This document shows, one piece after another, positions 39,090-48,918 of a stretch of DNA of 64,000 nt (within the stretch, counting starts at the first letter, position 1; every line of letters begins with the position of its first letter). A program made the position numbers and the translations under genes. A model generated the notes under the pieces. That model did no database searches and was not told the DNA's origin. It saw nothing but the letters and a program-made list of their open reading frames with translations. The DNA is from Solitalea canadensis DSM 3403 (GTDB lineage Bacteria > Bacteroidota > Bacteroidia > Sphingobacteriales > Sphingobacteriaceae): NCBI RefSeq assembly GCF_000242635.2, contig NC_017770.1, positions 3,608,669 through 3,672,668 on the forward strand. Reading direction: 5' to 3'.

Positions 39090-39560
39090 ATGCAGAATTC
39101 AACACTTTCCATCGGTGTTTTATGGCCATTTATGGCTTATGCAGCTATTGTAGTTGTACTCGTTTCTGTTATTCTTCTGCTTTCTTACTTATTGGGCCAG
39201 CATCATAAAGAGCAGGCTACGGATCAACCCTATGAATCGGGTATTGAAGAAACCGGTTCTGCCCGCTTACGTTTTTCAGTTCAATTTTATTTAGTGGCGA
39301 TGTTATTCGTCATTTTTGATGTAGAAACGATATTTATCGTTTTGTGGGCATTGCACTTTAAGGAATTAGGCTGGGTTGGCTATGCAGGAATAAGTCTATT
39401 CATAGGAGTACTGATAGCCGTATTAATTTATGAGTGGAGTATTGGCGCTCTCGACTTTGGACCAAGTGGAAAGAAAATATTGAAGGCATACAGGAAACAA
39501 CAAAATGCGGCGAAAGAAGCACTGTATCAACAACTTTTCAATCAAAATAATCCAAGATAA
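39090..39560 (+). CDS. nuoA: NADH-quinone oxidoreductase subunit A
   Basis: A 156-residue membrane protein with three transmembrane helices: [18 protein letters not shown], the [20 protein letters not shown] helix with the conserved acidic residues, and a third. [20 protein letters not shown] is the NuoA loop. It is a small membrane-arm subunit of complex I at the junction to the quinone site. AAGGAGG lies 9 bp before the ATG. It is the first gene of the nuo operon. Confidence 0.93.
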   Translation: MQNSTLSIGVLWPFMAYAAIVVVLVSVILLLSYLLGQHHKEQATDQPYESGIEETGSARLRFSVQFYLVAMLFVIFDVETIFIVLWALHFKELGWVGYAGISLFIGVLIAVLIYEWSIGALDFGPSGKKILKAYRKQQNAAKEALYQQLFNQNNPR

Positions 39561-39616
39561 GTAATATAAACTGGTGTAATCTAACTTTAAATCAGTATAA
39601 TCCAAAAAACAAAAAA

Positions 39617-40255
39617 ATGAAGTGGTGGCTAACACATGCTGACGATCCAACCGGAAAAGTTTCGGGTGAAAGTTCTATGATTGAAAGTATGGGACAAAGC
39701 ATAATGCTAACCACTGTTCAGGATCTTGTAGCCTGGGGACGAAAAAACTCCATGTGGCCCTTTCACTTCGGACTCTCATGTTGTTTTGTTGAAATGGCCA
39801 CAAGCATTACCAGTAAATATGATGTGGCAAGATTTGGGGCTGAAGTAATCAGGGGAACCCCGCGGGAAGCGGATGTTATGGTTATTGCCGGAACGGTTTT
39901 CATTAAAATGGCCCCGGTAATAAAACGATTGCATGAACAAATGATGGAACCTCGATGGGTAATTTCAATGGGATCGTGTGCAAATTCAGGAGGAATGTAT
40001 GATATTTACAGTGTGGTTCAGGGTGTCGATAAATTTCTACCTGTCGATGTGTATGTTCCTGGTTGTCCTCCTCGTCCCGATGCATTTATGCAAGGCTTAA
40101 TGCTTTTAAGCAACTCCGTTGGAAAAGAGCAACGTCCATTAAGTTGGGTAATAGGTGAACAAGGGGTCATTAAGCCTGAAAAAATATCAATGAAAGAACT
40201 CAAACGTGAAGAACGCGCTCAAATGGTAAACTTTCGTTCTCCGGATGAAATATAA
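39617..40255 (+). CDS. nuoB: NADH-quinone oxidoreductase subunit B
   Basis: A 212-residue subunit carrying cluster N2 next to the quinone site. The [10 protein letters not shown] cysteine pair, [11 protein letters not shown] and [19 protein letters not shown] supply the cysteines. The C-terminus is extended with a basic [17 protein letters not shown] tail. It follows nuoA at 56 bp; the next two genes are not complex I subunits. Confidence 0.95.
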   Translation: MKWWLTHADDPTGKVSGESSMIESMGQSIMLTTVQDLVAWGRKNSMWPFHFGLSCCFVEMATSITSKYDVARFGAEVIRGTPREADVMVIAGTVFIKMAPVIKRLHEQMMEPRWVISMGSCANSGGMYDIYSVVQGVDKFLPVDVYVPGCPPRPDAFMQGLMLLSNSVGKEQRPLSWVIGEQGVIKPEKISMKELKREERAQMVNFRSPDEI

Positions 40256-40274
40256 TGGTTAAATCAAAATTTTT

Positions 40275-40715
40275 ATGCTAAGTATTCAGAAACACTATTT
40301 ACGAAAAAACACCTTATTGAAATTCTGTTCGTTACTGCTTATATTTCTAAGCAGTTGCAGTCCTTTGATTGCGCCCTATAACGAACATATTTACCGTGAA
40401 CTGGTCTCCCTGAAAGTTGAAACCACCACCCTTGTGGGCAAAAGCAATGAAGAATACAGCAAACATGTTACTGAAGTTGAGGATGTAGACAAAGACATGA
40501 ATAAGCTGTATGAATACATGAAAGGACTTCCCAAAAACACCGAGTCAGCAAGCATGCTGAAAAAGATAATTGATGGCGATGGCATGTGGAGCGGGATTAA
40601 AAATCACTGGAAAACTAAAGGACAGTTGCAACCGGAGCTTGCTGGTGAACTCCAAAAAGCTATTGGAGAGGGATTTGATGAACTGATTGAGCTTGAATCA
40701 AAAAAACTAAAATAA
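40275..40715 (+). CDS. Putative lipoprotein encoded inside the nuo operon
   Basis: A 146-residue protein with a long basic N-terminus, a hydrophobic stretch and lipobox (LLLIFLSSCSPLIAPYNEH), so probably lipid-anchored in the envelope. The mature part is helical and polar (YSKHVTEVEDVDKDMNKLYE; KNHWKTKGQLQPELAGELQK). It starts 19 bp after nuoB. I recognise no family. Its place between nuoB and nuoCD is not part of the usual operon, so a complex-I-linked role is possible but unproven. Confidence 0.75.
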   Translation: MLSIQKHYLRKNTLLKFCSLLLIFLSSCSPLIAPYNEHIYRELVSLKVETTTLVGKSNEEYSKHVTEVEDVDKDMNKLYEYMKGLPKNTESASMLKKIIDGDGMWSGIKNHWKTKGQLQPELAGELQKAIGEGFDELIELESKKLK

Positions 40716-40752
40716 TCCATTTAACTAAACAATAACCAACATATAGCTCACT

Positions 40753-41076
40753 ATGGCTGACTTTGAAAAGATATTTGATGAATTAAAAGAAGATGTAATA
40801 AATCTGGCAAAGCTCACTTTTAAAAACTTCAAAGATGATGCAGAGAAAGATATGAATGCATTTCTGGATTCGTCTAAAGAAAAACTACAACGCTGGACCT
40901 TACTATTATCGCAAAATAAAATAGATAAAGACGACTTTGAACTCTTAGCTAAAGGTTTAAAAGATATTGCAGAGTTGAAACTGATTAAACAAAAAGCATT
41001 GGCTAAAATTCGGGTGGACGAATTTAAAAATGCGCTAGTAAATCTTATTACCGATACTGTTTTCAAATTTTTGTAA
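40753..41076 (+). CDS. Small helical protein encoded inside the nuo operon
   Basis: A 107-residue soluble, all-helical protein (MADFEKIFDELKEDVINLAK; KDDFELLAKGLKDIAELKLI) without signal peptide, cysteines or membrane helix. It starts 37 bp after the lipoprotein and 14 bp before nuoCD, so it is surely cotranscribed with nuo. I recognise no family. It could be an assembly factor or an accessory protein partnered with the lipoprotein; that is inference. Confidence 0.75.
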   Translation: MADFEKIFDELKEDVINLAKLTFKNFKDDAEKDMNAFLDSSKEKLQRWTLLLSQNKIDKDDFELLAKGLKDIAELKLIKQKALAKIRVDEFKNALVNLITDTVFKFL

Positions 41077-41090
41077 TGAAGTTATAACCC

Positions 41091-42839
41091 ATGTATGCCC
41101 CCGAAAAGTTGGCACCCGAACTGACGCTGAAATTCGGCGAATCAGTTTTAACACCACAACAGACCGCTGATGATGTTGCCACTTTTTGGGTTCACTCAAC
41201 CAAGGTTATAGAAGTATTAACCTACCTTAAAACAGGCTCTCCTGAACCTTTTCCAATGCTTTATGACTTGTTCGCGATCGACGAGCGCTCAAGAGCAAAC
41301 CGAAATAATTACCCTTCCAAAGACTTTACTATAGTTTATCACCTTCTGTCATTTATACGCAATCAATTCATCCGCCTAAAGATTGCTCTGGACGGCGAAT
41401 ATCCTTCGGCTCCTACTCTTACCCATCTGTGGCCTTCAGCTGCCTGGTATGAGCGTGAAGTATATGATATGTTCGGAATTCGTTTTGACGGCCACCCCCA
41501 TCTGCAACGGATACTTATGCCATTAACCTGGCAGGGCCATCCGCTCCGTAAAGAGCACCCTGCCAGGGCCACAGAAATGGGTCCGTTTAAACTTTGGGAT
41601 GAAAAAGTGGATACTGAACAAGGGGCATTGCGTTTTAAACCTGAAGAATGGGGTTTAAAACGTCATAGTGAGGATGCTGATTTTATGTTTTTGAATATTG
41701 GCCCTCAGCACCCCGGAACTCATGGGGTATTACGCATTATTTTGCAGCTGGACGGAGAAGATATCATCGACGCAGTTCCTGATATTGGCTTTCATCATAG
41801 GGGTGCCGAGAAAATGGGTGAGCGACAATCGTGGCACACTTACATACCTTATACTGACCGTATTGATTATTTAGGCGGTGTAATGAACAATCTTGCGTAC
41901 CTGCTTTCTGTTGAAAAACTGGCAGGCATTGAAGTTCCTGAACGTGTAAAGGTTATACGGGTGATGATGTGCGAATTCTTCCGAATTGCCAGTCATTTAG
42001 TTTGGTATGGAACCTTTGCGCAAGACATTGGCCAACTATCTCCTGTATTCTACATGTTTACTGACAGGGAAAAGATATTTGACATAGTTGAAGCTGTTTG
42101 TGGAGGAAGAATGCATCCGAACTGGTTCAGAATCGGTGGTGTTTCACAAGACTTGCCAAAAGGTTGGGATAAACTAGTTGCCGACTTCATCGCTTATTTC
42201 CCTAAGAGAGTAAAGGAATACCATAACATGGTAATGAAAAACAGCATTTTCAAAGCCAGAACTGTAGGAATAGGCATTTACACATTACAAGAAGCGATTG
42301 AATGGGGAGTTACAGGTCCTGGATTACGGGCTTGTGGCTTTGAATGGGATATGCGCAAAAAACAACCTTACTCAGGTTATGAAAACTTTGACTTCGAAAT
42401 TCCTATCGCCCAAAATGGCGATTGCTATGATCGTGCAGTTGTTCGTGAACTTGAGATGTTGCAAAGTCTAAGAATTATTGAACAATGCTTAAAGCATATG
42501 CCTGAAGGCGCCTTCAAAGCGGATCATCCGCTTACTACACCTCCTCTGAAAAAATATACAATGCAAGACATCGAAACACTTATCAATCATTTCTTAAATG
42601 TTAGTTGGGGACCGGTTATTCCGACTGGAGAAGCGATGAGTTGTATCGAAGCCACAAAAGGAAATAATAGTTATTATATGGTGAGTGATGGAAACACATC
42701 GCCCTACCGCTCAAGAATAAGGACACCTTCTTTTCCGCATATGCAAATGTTGCCCTATATAAGCAAGGGGTACACGGTTGCCGATTTGCTTTCAATTTTA
42801 GGAAGCATGGATTATGTGTTGGCGGATATAGACAGGTGA
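41091..42839 (+). CDS. nuoCD: NADH-quinone oxidoreductase fused subunit C/D
   Basis: A 582-residue fusion. Residues 1 to about 180 form the NuoC part ([40 protein letters not shown]). From about residue 195 the NuoD part follows: [20 protein letters not shown], the quinone-site loop [12 protein letters not shown], and the C-terminal [12 protein letters not shown]. It forms part of the peripheral arm at the quinone site. The C/D fusion occurs in several bacterial groups. Confidence 0.94.
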   Translation: MYAPEKLAPELTLKFGESVLTPQQTADDVATFWVHSTKVIEVLTYLKTGSPEPFPMLYDLFAIDERSRANRNNYPSKDFTIVYHLLSFIRNQFIRLKIALDGEYPSAPTLTHLWPSAAWYEREVYDMFGIRFDGHPHLQRILMPLTWQGHPLRKEHPARATEMGPFKLWDEKVDTEQGALRFKPEEWGLKRHSEDADFMFLNIGPQHPGTHGVLRIILQLDGEDIIDAVPDIGFHHRGAEKMGERQSWHTYIPYTDRIDYLGGVMNNLAYLLSVEKLAGIEVPERVKVIRVMMCEFFRIASHLVWYGTFAQDIGQLSPVFYMFTDREKIFDIVEAVCGGRMHPNWFRIGGVSQDLPKGWDKLVADFIAYFPKRVKEYHNMVMKNSIFKARTVGIGIYTLQEAIEWGVTGPGLRACGFEWDMRKKQPYSGYENFDFEIPIAQNGDCYDRAVVRELEMLQSLRIIEQCLKHMPEGAFKADHPLTTPPLKKYTMQDIETLINHFLNVSWGPVIPTGEAMSCIEATKGNNSYYMVSDGNTSPYRSRIRTPSFPHMQMLPYISKGYTVADLLSILGSMDYVLADIDR

Positions 42840-42867
42840 TCGCGTTAACCTGCTTAAGGAGGAGATA

Positions 42868-42954
42868 TTGAAGGCACTAGCCATTTCCCCTCAAAGTGGT
42901 TTAGCTGTGTGTTTAATAGCATCTGTTATTGGCAGACTTATAACGAAAGACTAA
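42868..42954 (+). CDS. Possible 28-residue small ORF with strong ribosome-binding site
   Basis: A TTG-initiated frame directly before nuoE. AAGGAGGAG lies 4-8 bp before the TTG. The peptide has a hydrophobic centre (GLAVCLIASVIG) and basic end (RLITKD). Such a perfect Shine-Dalgarno is rare in this genome, so it may be a real small gene or simply the former nuoE start region. Weak evidence. Confidence 0.2.
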   Translation: MKALAISPQSGLAVCLIASVIGRLITKD

Positions 42955-42960
42955 TTAATA

Positions 42961-43494
42961 ATGGCCTTAGATATTCAAAATAATACAAGTAATGGTTCTC
43001 CTCCTTTGGAGGGGTTGGGAGATACTGAACGTCATGCTATTGATCATGAAATAAGCCTTGTTCCTTACAAAAAGGCGGCTTGCATTGAAGCGATGAAAAT
43101 TGTGCAAAAACAGAGAGGTTGGATTTCTGATGATTCATTAAAAGCTATTGCAGATTATCTTGAAATGTCGACAGCAGAATTAGATAGTGTGGCTACTTTT
43201 TACAATTTGATTTTCAGGAAACCGGTTGGCGAGCACATTATTCTTCTTTGCGATAGCATTACCTGTTGGGTGATGGGTTATCAGTCGCTTTATACTGCTA
43301 TAAGAAATAAACTGGGGATCAGTTTCGGAGAAACCACTTCGAATGGTCAGTTTACATTATTACCCAATGCGTGTTTGGGTTGCTGTGATCACGCCCCAGC
43401 TTTAATGATAGATAATGACTTATACAGAAATACAAAGGTGGAGGAATTGGAGGGGATTCTCGCAAGATATAGCGCACCAAAGCCCTCAGCTTAA
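42961..43494 (+). CDS. nuoE: NADH-quinone oxidoreductase subunit E
   Basis: A 177-residue thioredoxin-like [2Fe-2S] subunit of the NADH module. Helices YKKAACIEAMKIVQKQRGWI and MSTAELDSVATFYNLIFRK precede the cluster ligands in LLCDSITCWVMGY and NACLGCCDHAPALM. The N-terminal 35 residues (GSPPLEGLGD) contain a translated copy of the palindromic repeat found elsewhere in this operon, an insertion not present in ordinary NuoE. Usual length is 155-170. Confidence 0.93.
   Translation: MALDIQNNTSNGSPPLEGLGDTERHAIDHEISLVPYKKAACIEAMKIVQKQRGWISDDSLKAIADYLEMSTAELDSVATFYNLIFRKPVGEHIILLCDSITCWVMGYQSLYTAIRNKLGISFGETTSNGQFTLLPNACLGCCDHAPALMIDNDLYRNTKVEELEGILARYSAPKPSA
42998..43022 (+). repeat. Palindromic repeat copy inside the nuoE coding region
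   Basis: CTCCTCCTTTGGAGGGGTTG core, CCTCC/GGAGG arms. It encodes SPPLEGLG in NuoE. Related in sequence to the copies between 43540 and 48940. Confidence 0.6.
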
Positions 43495-43539
43495 GGAGTG
43501 GGAGTGCTTGACTGGATGAGAAATTAGCACTCTCTTATT

Positions 43540-43555
43540 CCCCTTTTGAGAGGGG
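43540..43555 (+). repeat. Palindromic repeat copy between nuoE and nuoF
   Basis: CCCCT TTTGAG AGGGG arms in the 97-bp nuoE-nuoF spacer; degenerate member of the same family. Confidence 0.5.
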
Positions 43556-43591
43556 TTATACATACGGGATTTTATTAAAATTCAGAAATCA

Positions 43592-44863
43592 ATGGAAAGA
43601 CCGCTTACTAAGAATATAAATCCTAACAGACCTCCTCTAAATCTAAAGGAATATGAGATGACTGGAGGGTATTTGGCTGTTAGAACGGTGATGAAAATGG
43701 AGCCCAAAGAGGTTACTGAATTGGTTAAGGAATCTAATTTAAAAGGCAGAGGAGGCGCGGGTTTCAGCACCGGGATGAAATGGAGTTTTGTACCGATGAA
43801 TGAACATGCACCTCCTGTTAAATATTTGGTTGCTAATGCCGATGAGATGGAGCCCGGCACGTTCAAAGACAGAATGCTTTTAGAGGGGAACCCTCATCAA
43901 TTAATCGAAGGGATGATAATTGCAGCTTATGCCATTCAGGCCTCAACCGCTTATGTATTTCTTCGGTTTGCCTATAAACAAGCTGCCGAATGCATTATTA
44001 AAGCAATTGAAGAAGCTTATGCTGCTAACTATTTGGGTGAGAATATTCAGGGTTCAGGATACTCGCTTCAAATGTATTTGCATACTGGCGTTGGAAGGTA
44101 CATGTGTGGAGAAGAAACAGCTTTATTGAATGCATTGGAAGGAAAAAGGGCAACACCAAGGGCTAAACCTCCTTTTCCTCAAGTGAGTGGTTTATTTGGC
44201 AAACCCACTATTGTAAATAATGTTGAAACGCTTTGTAACCTTCCTCACATCATTAATAATGGGGCCGATTGGTACAAAAGTTTAAGCTATAGTGAAGATG
44301 GCGGAACTAAATTATACGGAGTAAGCGGACATGTTAATAAGCCTGGCTGTTGGGAATTGCCTATGGGTGTTACTATGCGGGAGTTAATTGAAGATTATGC
44401 CGGTGGTATGAAAGCTGGTTATAAATTCAGAGGTGTTTTACCTGGCGGTGCGTCTACTGACTTTTTGGTTGAGCAACATATGGATATTAAAATGGATTTT
44501 CGTTCAGTGGCAACAGCGGGTAGTCGCTTAGGAACAGGAACAATGATCGTTCTTGACGATCGAACTTGCCCTGTTGGTTTTGTCCACAACCTTGAATTAT
44601 TTTTTTCACGCGAATCATGCGGTTGGTGCACACCTTGTCGCGAAGGACTACCTTGGATCGAAAAGATTTTATTATCCATCGAACGAGGAAACGGAAGCAT
44701 AAATGACCTTGAAATACTTGATCAGCACACAAAACTATTGGGTCCGGGAAATACATTTTGCGCCTTAGCTCCCGGTGCTGTAGAACCGCTGCAAAGCGCT
44801 TTGAAATATTTCAGAGAGGATTTTGAACGGCATGTATATGAGAGGAAATGTCCGTACGGATAA
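43592..44863 (+). CDS. nuoF: NADH-quinone oxidoreductase subunit F
   Basis: A 423-residue flavoprotein. The NADH-binding GRGGAGFSTGMKWSFV, the FMN-binding CGEETALLNALEGKR and the 4Fe-4S ligands ESCGWCTPCREG are all present. It oxidises NADH and passes electrons via FMN to the Fe-S chain. Length is normal. The start follows nuoE at 97 bp, across a repeat copy. Confidence 0.95.
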   Translation: MERPLTKNINPNRPPLNLKEYEMTGGYLAVRTVMKMEPKEVTELVKESNLKGRGGAGFSTGMKWSFVPMNEHAPPVKYLVANADEMEPGTFKDRMLLEGNPHQLIEGMIIAAYAIQASTAYVFLRFAYKQAAECIIKAIEEAYAANYLGENIQGSGYSLQMYLHTGVGRYMCGEETALLNALEGKRATPRAKPPFPQVSGLFGKPTIVNNVETLCNLPHIINNGADWYKSLSYSEDGGTKLYGVSGHVNKPGCWELPMGVTMRELIEDYAGGMKAGYKFRGVLPGGASTDFLVEQHMDIKMDFRSVATAGSRLGTGTMIVLDDRTCPVGFVHNLELFFSRESCGWCTPCREGLPWIEKILLSIERGNGSINDLEILDQHTKLLGPGNTFCALAPGAVEPLQSALKYFREDFERHVYERKCPYG

Positions 44864-45182
44864 GACCTCATCCCCGGCCCTTCTCCTTAAGAAGAAGGGA
44901 GCGCTCGGAGTGACTGGGAGCGTGCTCGGAGTGTCTTAATGGATATTAGAAAGTATAATAGATGATGATTAAATGGAATAATTAACAATAAGCACTGGCT
45001 CAAAAGTCCCTCTCCTTCAGGAGGAGGATTTAGGGTGAGGTAAAATGAAGGGAGCGCTCGGAGTGACGGGATGGATTTATTAGATAATGTAAAAGGATAC
45101 TGATAATTAAATGGAATAATTAACAATTAGCAATGGCCCAAAAGTCCCTCTCCTTCAGGAGAGGGATTTAGGGTGAGGTAAA
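44864..45182 (+). repeat. Tandemly duplicated, palindrome-bearing spacer before nuoG
   Basis: No gene. A unit of about 140-155 bp occurs twice in a row. The best conserved part is 80 bp, at 44968-45047 and at 45106-45185, the second ending in the nuoG ATG. Both units start with AAGGGAGCGCTCGGAGTGA and carry a palindrome (45007-45028; 45145-45166, with perfect 9-bp arms TCCCTCTCC/GGAGAGGGA). A third palindrome is at 44878-44900. The last one lies 16 bp before the nuoG start and could affect its translation. Confidence 0.8.
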
Positions 45183-47867
45183 ATGGCAACGCTCTACATT
45201 GATAATCGACCGTATGAAGTAAAAGAAGGTAAAAACCTTCTGGAGATCTGTTTGTCTTTAGGGATTGATCTTCCTTATTTCTGCTGGCATCCCGCAATGG
45301 GATCAGTTGGGGCTTGCCGTCAGTGTGCTATAAGGGTTTTTAAGGATGAAAATGATAGCAATGGCCGTTTAGCAATGGCCTGCATGGAGCCGGTTAATAA
45401 TGAACTAAGAATTTCTGTTGATCATCCTACTGCCAAAGCATTCAGAAAACAACTCATCGAATGGTTGATGACCAATCACCCTCATGACTGTGCGGTCTGC
45501 GATGAAGGTGGTTCTTGTCATTTGCAGGACATGACGGTAATGACTGGACATAATTATCGCCGCTTCGAATTTCCTAAACGAACCTATACCAATCAATATT
45601 TAGGACCACTGATTAATCATGAAATGAACCGTTGCATTCAATGTTATCGTTGTGTTCGTTTCTATAAGGATTATGCGGGAGGTAATGATTTGGATGTTTT
45701 TGCAGCGCATAATCATGTTTATTTTGGAAGAGCCGAAGATGGCGTGTTGCAAAGTGAATTTAGTGGCAATCTTGCCGAAGTTTGTCCAACGGGTGTGTTT
45801 ACTGACAAAACACTTAAGCAGCATTATACCCGAAAATGGGATTTTACTTTTGCGCCTTCCATTTGCCAACATTGCAGTTTAGGCTGTAATATTATTGCCG
45901 GAGAGCGATATGGAGAACTCCGTCAGATCACTTCGCGCTATAACAGCGAGGTAAATGGGTATTTTATGTGCGACCGTGGACGATTTGGTTATGAGGCTGC
46001 TAATAGTGATCAACGTATTCAACAAGCCGCTATAAAGACTCATCATTATCCTATCGATAAAAAAATACTCTTAGATCATATTTCAGAATTGCTTATCAAA
46101 CATCAATTCATTGGAATCGGATCACCAAGGGCTTCTCTGGAATCCAATTATGCACTGATGAAACTGGTTGGAAAAGAGCACTTTTTCAACGGCATTTCAG
46201 AAACTGAGCATCAACTCAACACTACTGCTTTAGCACTTTTACAAAGTGGAGTAGCACATATTCCTTCATTAAAAGAGATCGAAGAATACGATGTGGTCTT
46301 GATTTTAGGTGAGGATATAATCAATTCAGCGCCAATGGCTGCATTATCAGTACGGCAAGCCATCCGTCAGGTTCCGATCGACACAGCACATAATGCGATC
46401 AATTTACCAGTATGGCATGATGCTGCATTAAGAGAATACATCCAAAATAAGCATAGCGCTCTTTTTATTGCCCATCCTTATGAAACTAAATTAGATGATA
46501 TAGCAACGAAAACTCATTACCTAACACCAACAGAAATTGCTGCATTAGGATATGCGATTACCCAGCACATCAATAATGGTTCTCTTTCTGAACATTCATT
46601 TAACGAGGAGGCCTCGCTTATTGCCTCCGAACTCTTAAAGGCAGAACGCCCTTTAATTATTGCAGGAACCAGCCTAATGAATGAACCTACTCTGAAAGCA
46701 GCCGGAAACATTGCAATGGCGCTTACCAAGAATGGAAAAACGGCTGGGTTGTTTCTGATTATGCAAGAATGTAATTCACTTGGGCTAACAATGATGCAAT
46801 CCACATCTCTTAATGAGGCTTTAGCTAAAACTAATGAAGAAGACTTTGCCGTTATCATTCTTGAGAATGATATCTATCGCCGTGTACCTGCTGAGCATAT
46901 TGATTTGTTTTTAACGAAATGCTCAGAGGTAATAACCATTGATCATCAATATACCAAATTAGCCGAAAGTTCGACTGTTATCATTCCTTCCGGATTCTTT
47001 TCAGAAGCAGACGGAACGATCATAAATAATGAAGGAAGGGCTCAACGCTACTTCCAGGTGTTTACACCTGAAAATCCGATGATACGAGAAAGTTGGCGTT
47101 GGTTAACTGATATGTATTCGTTAAAAAACGGTATCGCCATCAATGATGCACTTTCTCTCAACGATCTGCAGCGTGAGTTAATTGAAAGTTTACCGCAATT
47201 CAAAGGTGTTGAAAAAACAGCTCCTGAAGATAGTTTTAGGGTAAATGGACAAAAAATTCCACGTGAACCACATCGCTATAGCGGCCGCACTGCAATGCAG
47301 GCCAATAAAAATGTGAGCGAACCTAAGCCTCCTGAAGATCTGGACTCTTCGCTTTCATTTACGATGGAAGGTTATCAGGGCATTCCACCATCTTCATTAA
47401 CACCATTTTTCTGGTCGCCCGGATGGAATTCTGTTCAATCGATCAACAAATTTCAGATCGAGATTGGAGGTCCCTTGCATGACGGAGATCCCGGAGTACG
47501 GCTAATTGAACCCTCAATTAATACTTCGTCGTCATTCATTACCACTTCACCAGAAGAAGAGAAAAAGTCCAACGATTGGACGGTTGTTCCAATCCACCAC
47601 ATTTTCGGCTCGGAAGAGTTGAGCAATTTATCAGCACCAATAGCGGAACTAAGTCCGGCACCTTATGTGGCCCTGAATGAAACAGACCTTAAAGAACTTG
47701 GATTAAATACTACAGACAGACTGATTATCACGCTAAATAACAATGATTTCGAATTGCCGATTCAACTAAAATATGGATTGCCACCTAAAACAGTTGGCAT
47801 CCCATATGGCTTAAAGGATTTTGCTATTAATCCTTTCCCTATCAATTGTATAGTTAGAAAAAAATGA
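45183..47867 (+). CDS. nuoG: NADH-quinone oxidoreductase subunit G
   Basis: An 894-residue Fe-S subunit. The [2Fe-2S] ligands are in YFCWHPAMGSVGACRQC and MACMEP; His-ligated 4Fe-4S in HPHDCAVCDEGGSCHLQD; another in NRCIQCYRCVRF with VCPTG; and a further one in CQHCSLGCNI with MCDRG, the extra N7-type cluster site. The C-terminal part is a degenerate molybdopterin-oxidoreductase domain. nuoH overlaps its stop by 4 bp (ATGA). Confidence 0.94.
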   Translation: MATLYIDNRPYEVKEGKNLLEICLSLGIDLPYFCWHPAMGSVGACRQCAIRVFKDENDSNGRLAMACMEPVNNELRISVDHPTAKAFRKQLIEWLMTNHPHDCAVCDEGGSCHLQDMTVMTGHNYRRFEFPKRTYTNQYLGPLINHEMNRCIQCYRCVRFYKDYAGGNDLDVFAAHNHVYFGRAEDGVLQSEFSGNLAEVCPTGVFTDKTLKQHYTRKWDFTFAPSICQHCSLGCNIIAGERYGELRQITSRYNSEVNGYFMCDRGRFGYEAANSDQRIQQAAIKTHHYPIDKKILLDHISELLIKHQFIGIGSPRASLESNYALMKLVGKEHFFNGISETEHQLNTTALALLQSGVAHIPSLKEIEEYDVVLILGEDIINSAPMAALSVRQAIRQVPIDTAHNAINLPVWHDAALREYIQNKHSALFIAHPYETKLDDIATKTHYLTPTEIAALGYAITQHINNGSLSEHSFNEEASLIASELLKAERPLIIAGTSLMNEPTLKAAGNIAMALTKNGKTAGLFLIMQECNSLGLTMMQSTSLNEALAKTNEEDFAVIILENDIYRRVPAEHIDLFLTKCSEVITIDHQYTKLAESSTVIIPSGFFSEADGTIINNEGRAQRYFQVFTPENPMIRESWRWLTDMYSLKNGIAINDALSLNDLQRELIESLPQFKGVEKTAPEDSFRVNGQKIPREPHRYSGRTAMQANKNVSEPKPPEDLDSSLSFTMEGYQGIPPSSLTPFFWSPGWNSVQSINKFQIEIGGPLHDGDPGVRLIEPSINTSSSFITTSPEEEKKSNDWTVVPIHHIFGSEELSNLSAPIAELSPAPYVALNETDLKELGLNTTDRLIITLNNNDFELPIQLKYGLPPKTVGIPYGLKDFAINPFPINCIVRKK

Positions 47868-48835
47868 ACGAGACACTAACCTACTGGCTTATTATTGTCG
47901 GCGTACTTTTTAGTTTGCTTACGCTTGCCGCTTTATTAATATGGGTAGAGCGACGTATGCTTGCATTGTGGCAAGATCGTTTGGGGCCAAACCGCGCCGG
48001 GCCTTTGGGTTTATTTATTGTGGTTGCTGATTCACTAAAATTATTTTTCAAAGAAGACTGGATCCCTCCATTTGCAGACAAGCCTGTTTTTATCCTGGCT
48101 CCGGCGGTGGTAGTTATCAGTGTGCTGTTAAGTTTCAGCATCATTCCCTTTGCTCCAAATATTCAAATTGCAGATCTAAATATTGGTTTGTTGTTTTTTC
48201 TTGGAATGTCGTCTTTGGGTGTTTATAGCATTGTTTTAGGAGGCTGGGCTTCCAACAACAAATATTCATTATTGGGTGCTTTACGGGGAGCTTCACAAAT
48301 GATTTCTTATGAAGTTTTCATGGGCTTATCCCTAATGGGGGTTGTGATGCTAACGGGTTCGTTTAGTTTGCAAGCCATAGTAGAGGCACAAAAAGATTAT
48401 TGGTTTATTCTTTTGCAGCCTGTCGGTTTTGTCATCTTTTTTATTGCCGGAATTGCAGAAACACACCGATTGCCATTTGATATACCAGAGGCTGAAAGCG
48501 AGTTGGTTGCAGGATTTCACTCTGAATACTCAGGCATGAAATTCGGTATGTTCTTTATTGGAGAGTATTTGGGAGTCACCTTAATATCGGCCATGACAGT
48601 AACCTTATTTTTCGGCGGGTGGCTGGGGCCTTCATTCCTTCCGCCTTTGGTTTGGTTCGTTTTAAAAACGTTTGGGTTTATCTTATTCTTCGTGTTGCTA
48701 AGAGCTTCATTACCACGACCACGATACGATCAGCTAATGGAATTCGGATGGAAAACGCTTTTACCAATTACATTATTGAATTTATTGATTACTGGGGCTG
48801 TGGCTTTATACCTCACCCCTAGCCCCTCTCCTTAA
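47864..48835 (+). CDS. nuoH: NADH-quinone oxidoreductase subunit H
   Basis: A 323-residue membrane subunit with about eight transmembrane helices. Family signatures are LWQDRLGPNRAGPLGL near the N-terminus and RLPFDIPEAESELVAGFHSE, the quinone-chamber loop. It links the quinone site to proton channels. The last residues (LTPSPSP) and the TAA stop come from an inserted palindromic repeat, so the natural C-terminus has been altered. It overlaps nuoG by 4 bp. Confidence 0.94.
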   Translation: MNETLTYWLIIVGVLFSLLTLAALLIWVERRMLALWQDRLGPNRAGPLGLFIVVADSLKLFFKEDWIPPFADKPVFILAPAVVVISVLLSFSIIPFAPNIQIADLNIGLLFFLGMSSLGVYSIVLGGWASNNKYSLLGALRGASQMISYEVFMGLSLMGVVMLTGSFSLQAIVEAQKDYWFILLQPVGFVIFFIAGIAETHRLPFDIPEAESELVAGFHSEYSGMKFGMFFIGEYLGVTLISAMTVTLFFGGWLGPSFLPPLVWFVLKTFGFILFFVLLRASLPRPRYDQLMEFGWKTLLPITLLNLLITGAVALYLTPSPSP

Positions 48836-48844
48836 GGAGAGGGG
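48823..48844 (+). repeat. Perfect palindromic repeat at the nuoH stop codon
   Basis: Arms CCCCTCTCC and GGAGAGGGG around TTAA, perfect over 22 bases; the TAA in its centre is the nuoH stop codon. Confidence 0.8.
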
Positions 48845-48918
48845 GACACAGACAGTGCAGTACAATAGCGTACTCAAATTATGTAAAATAGAATCATTTT
48901 TTAAGTACTGTCTTCTCA

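Noticed and set aside
44887-45126. Minus-strand ORF with a PPPEGEG motif before nuoG
   Set aside because: It is the translated palindromic repeat and has no start context or protein-like composition.
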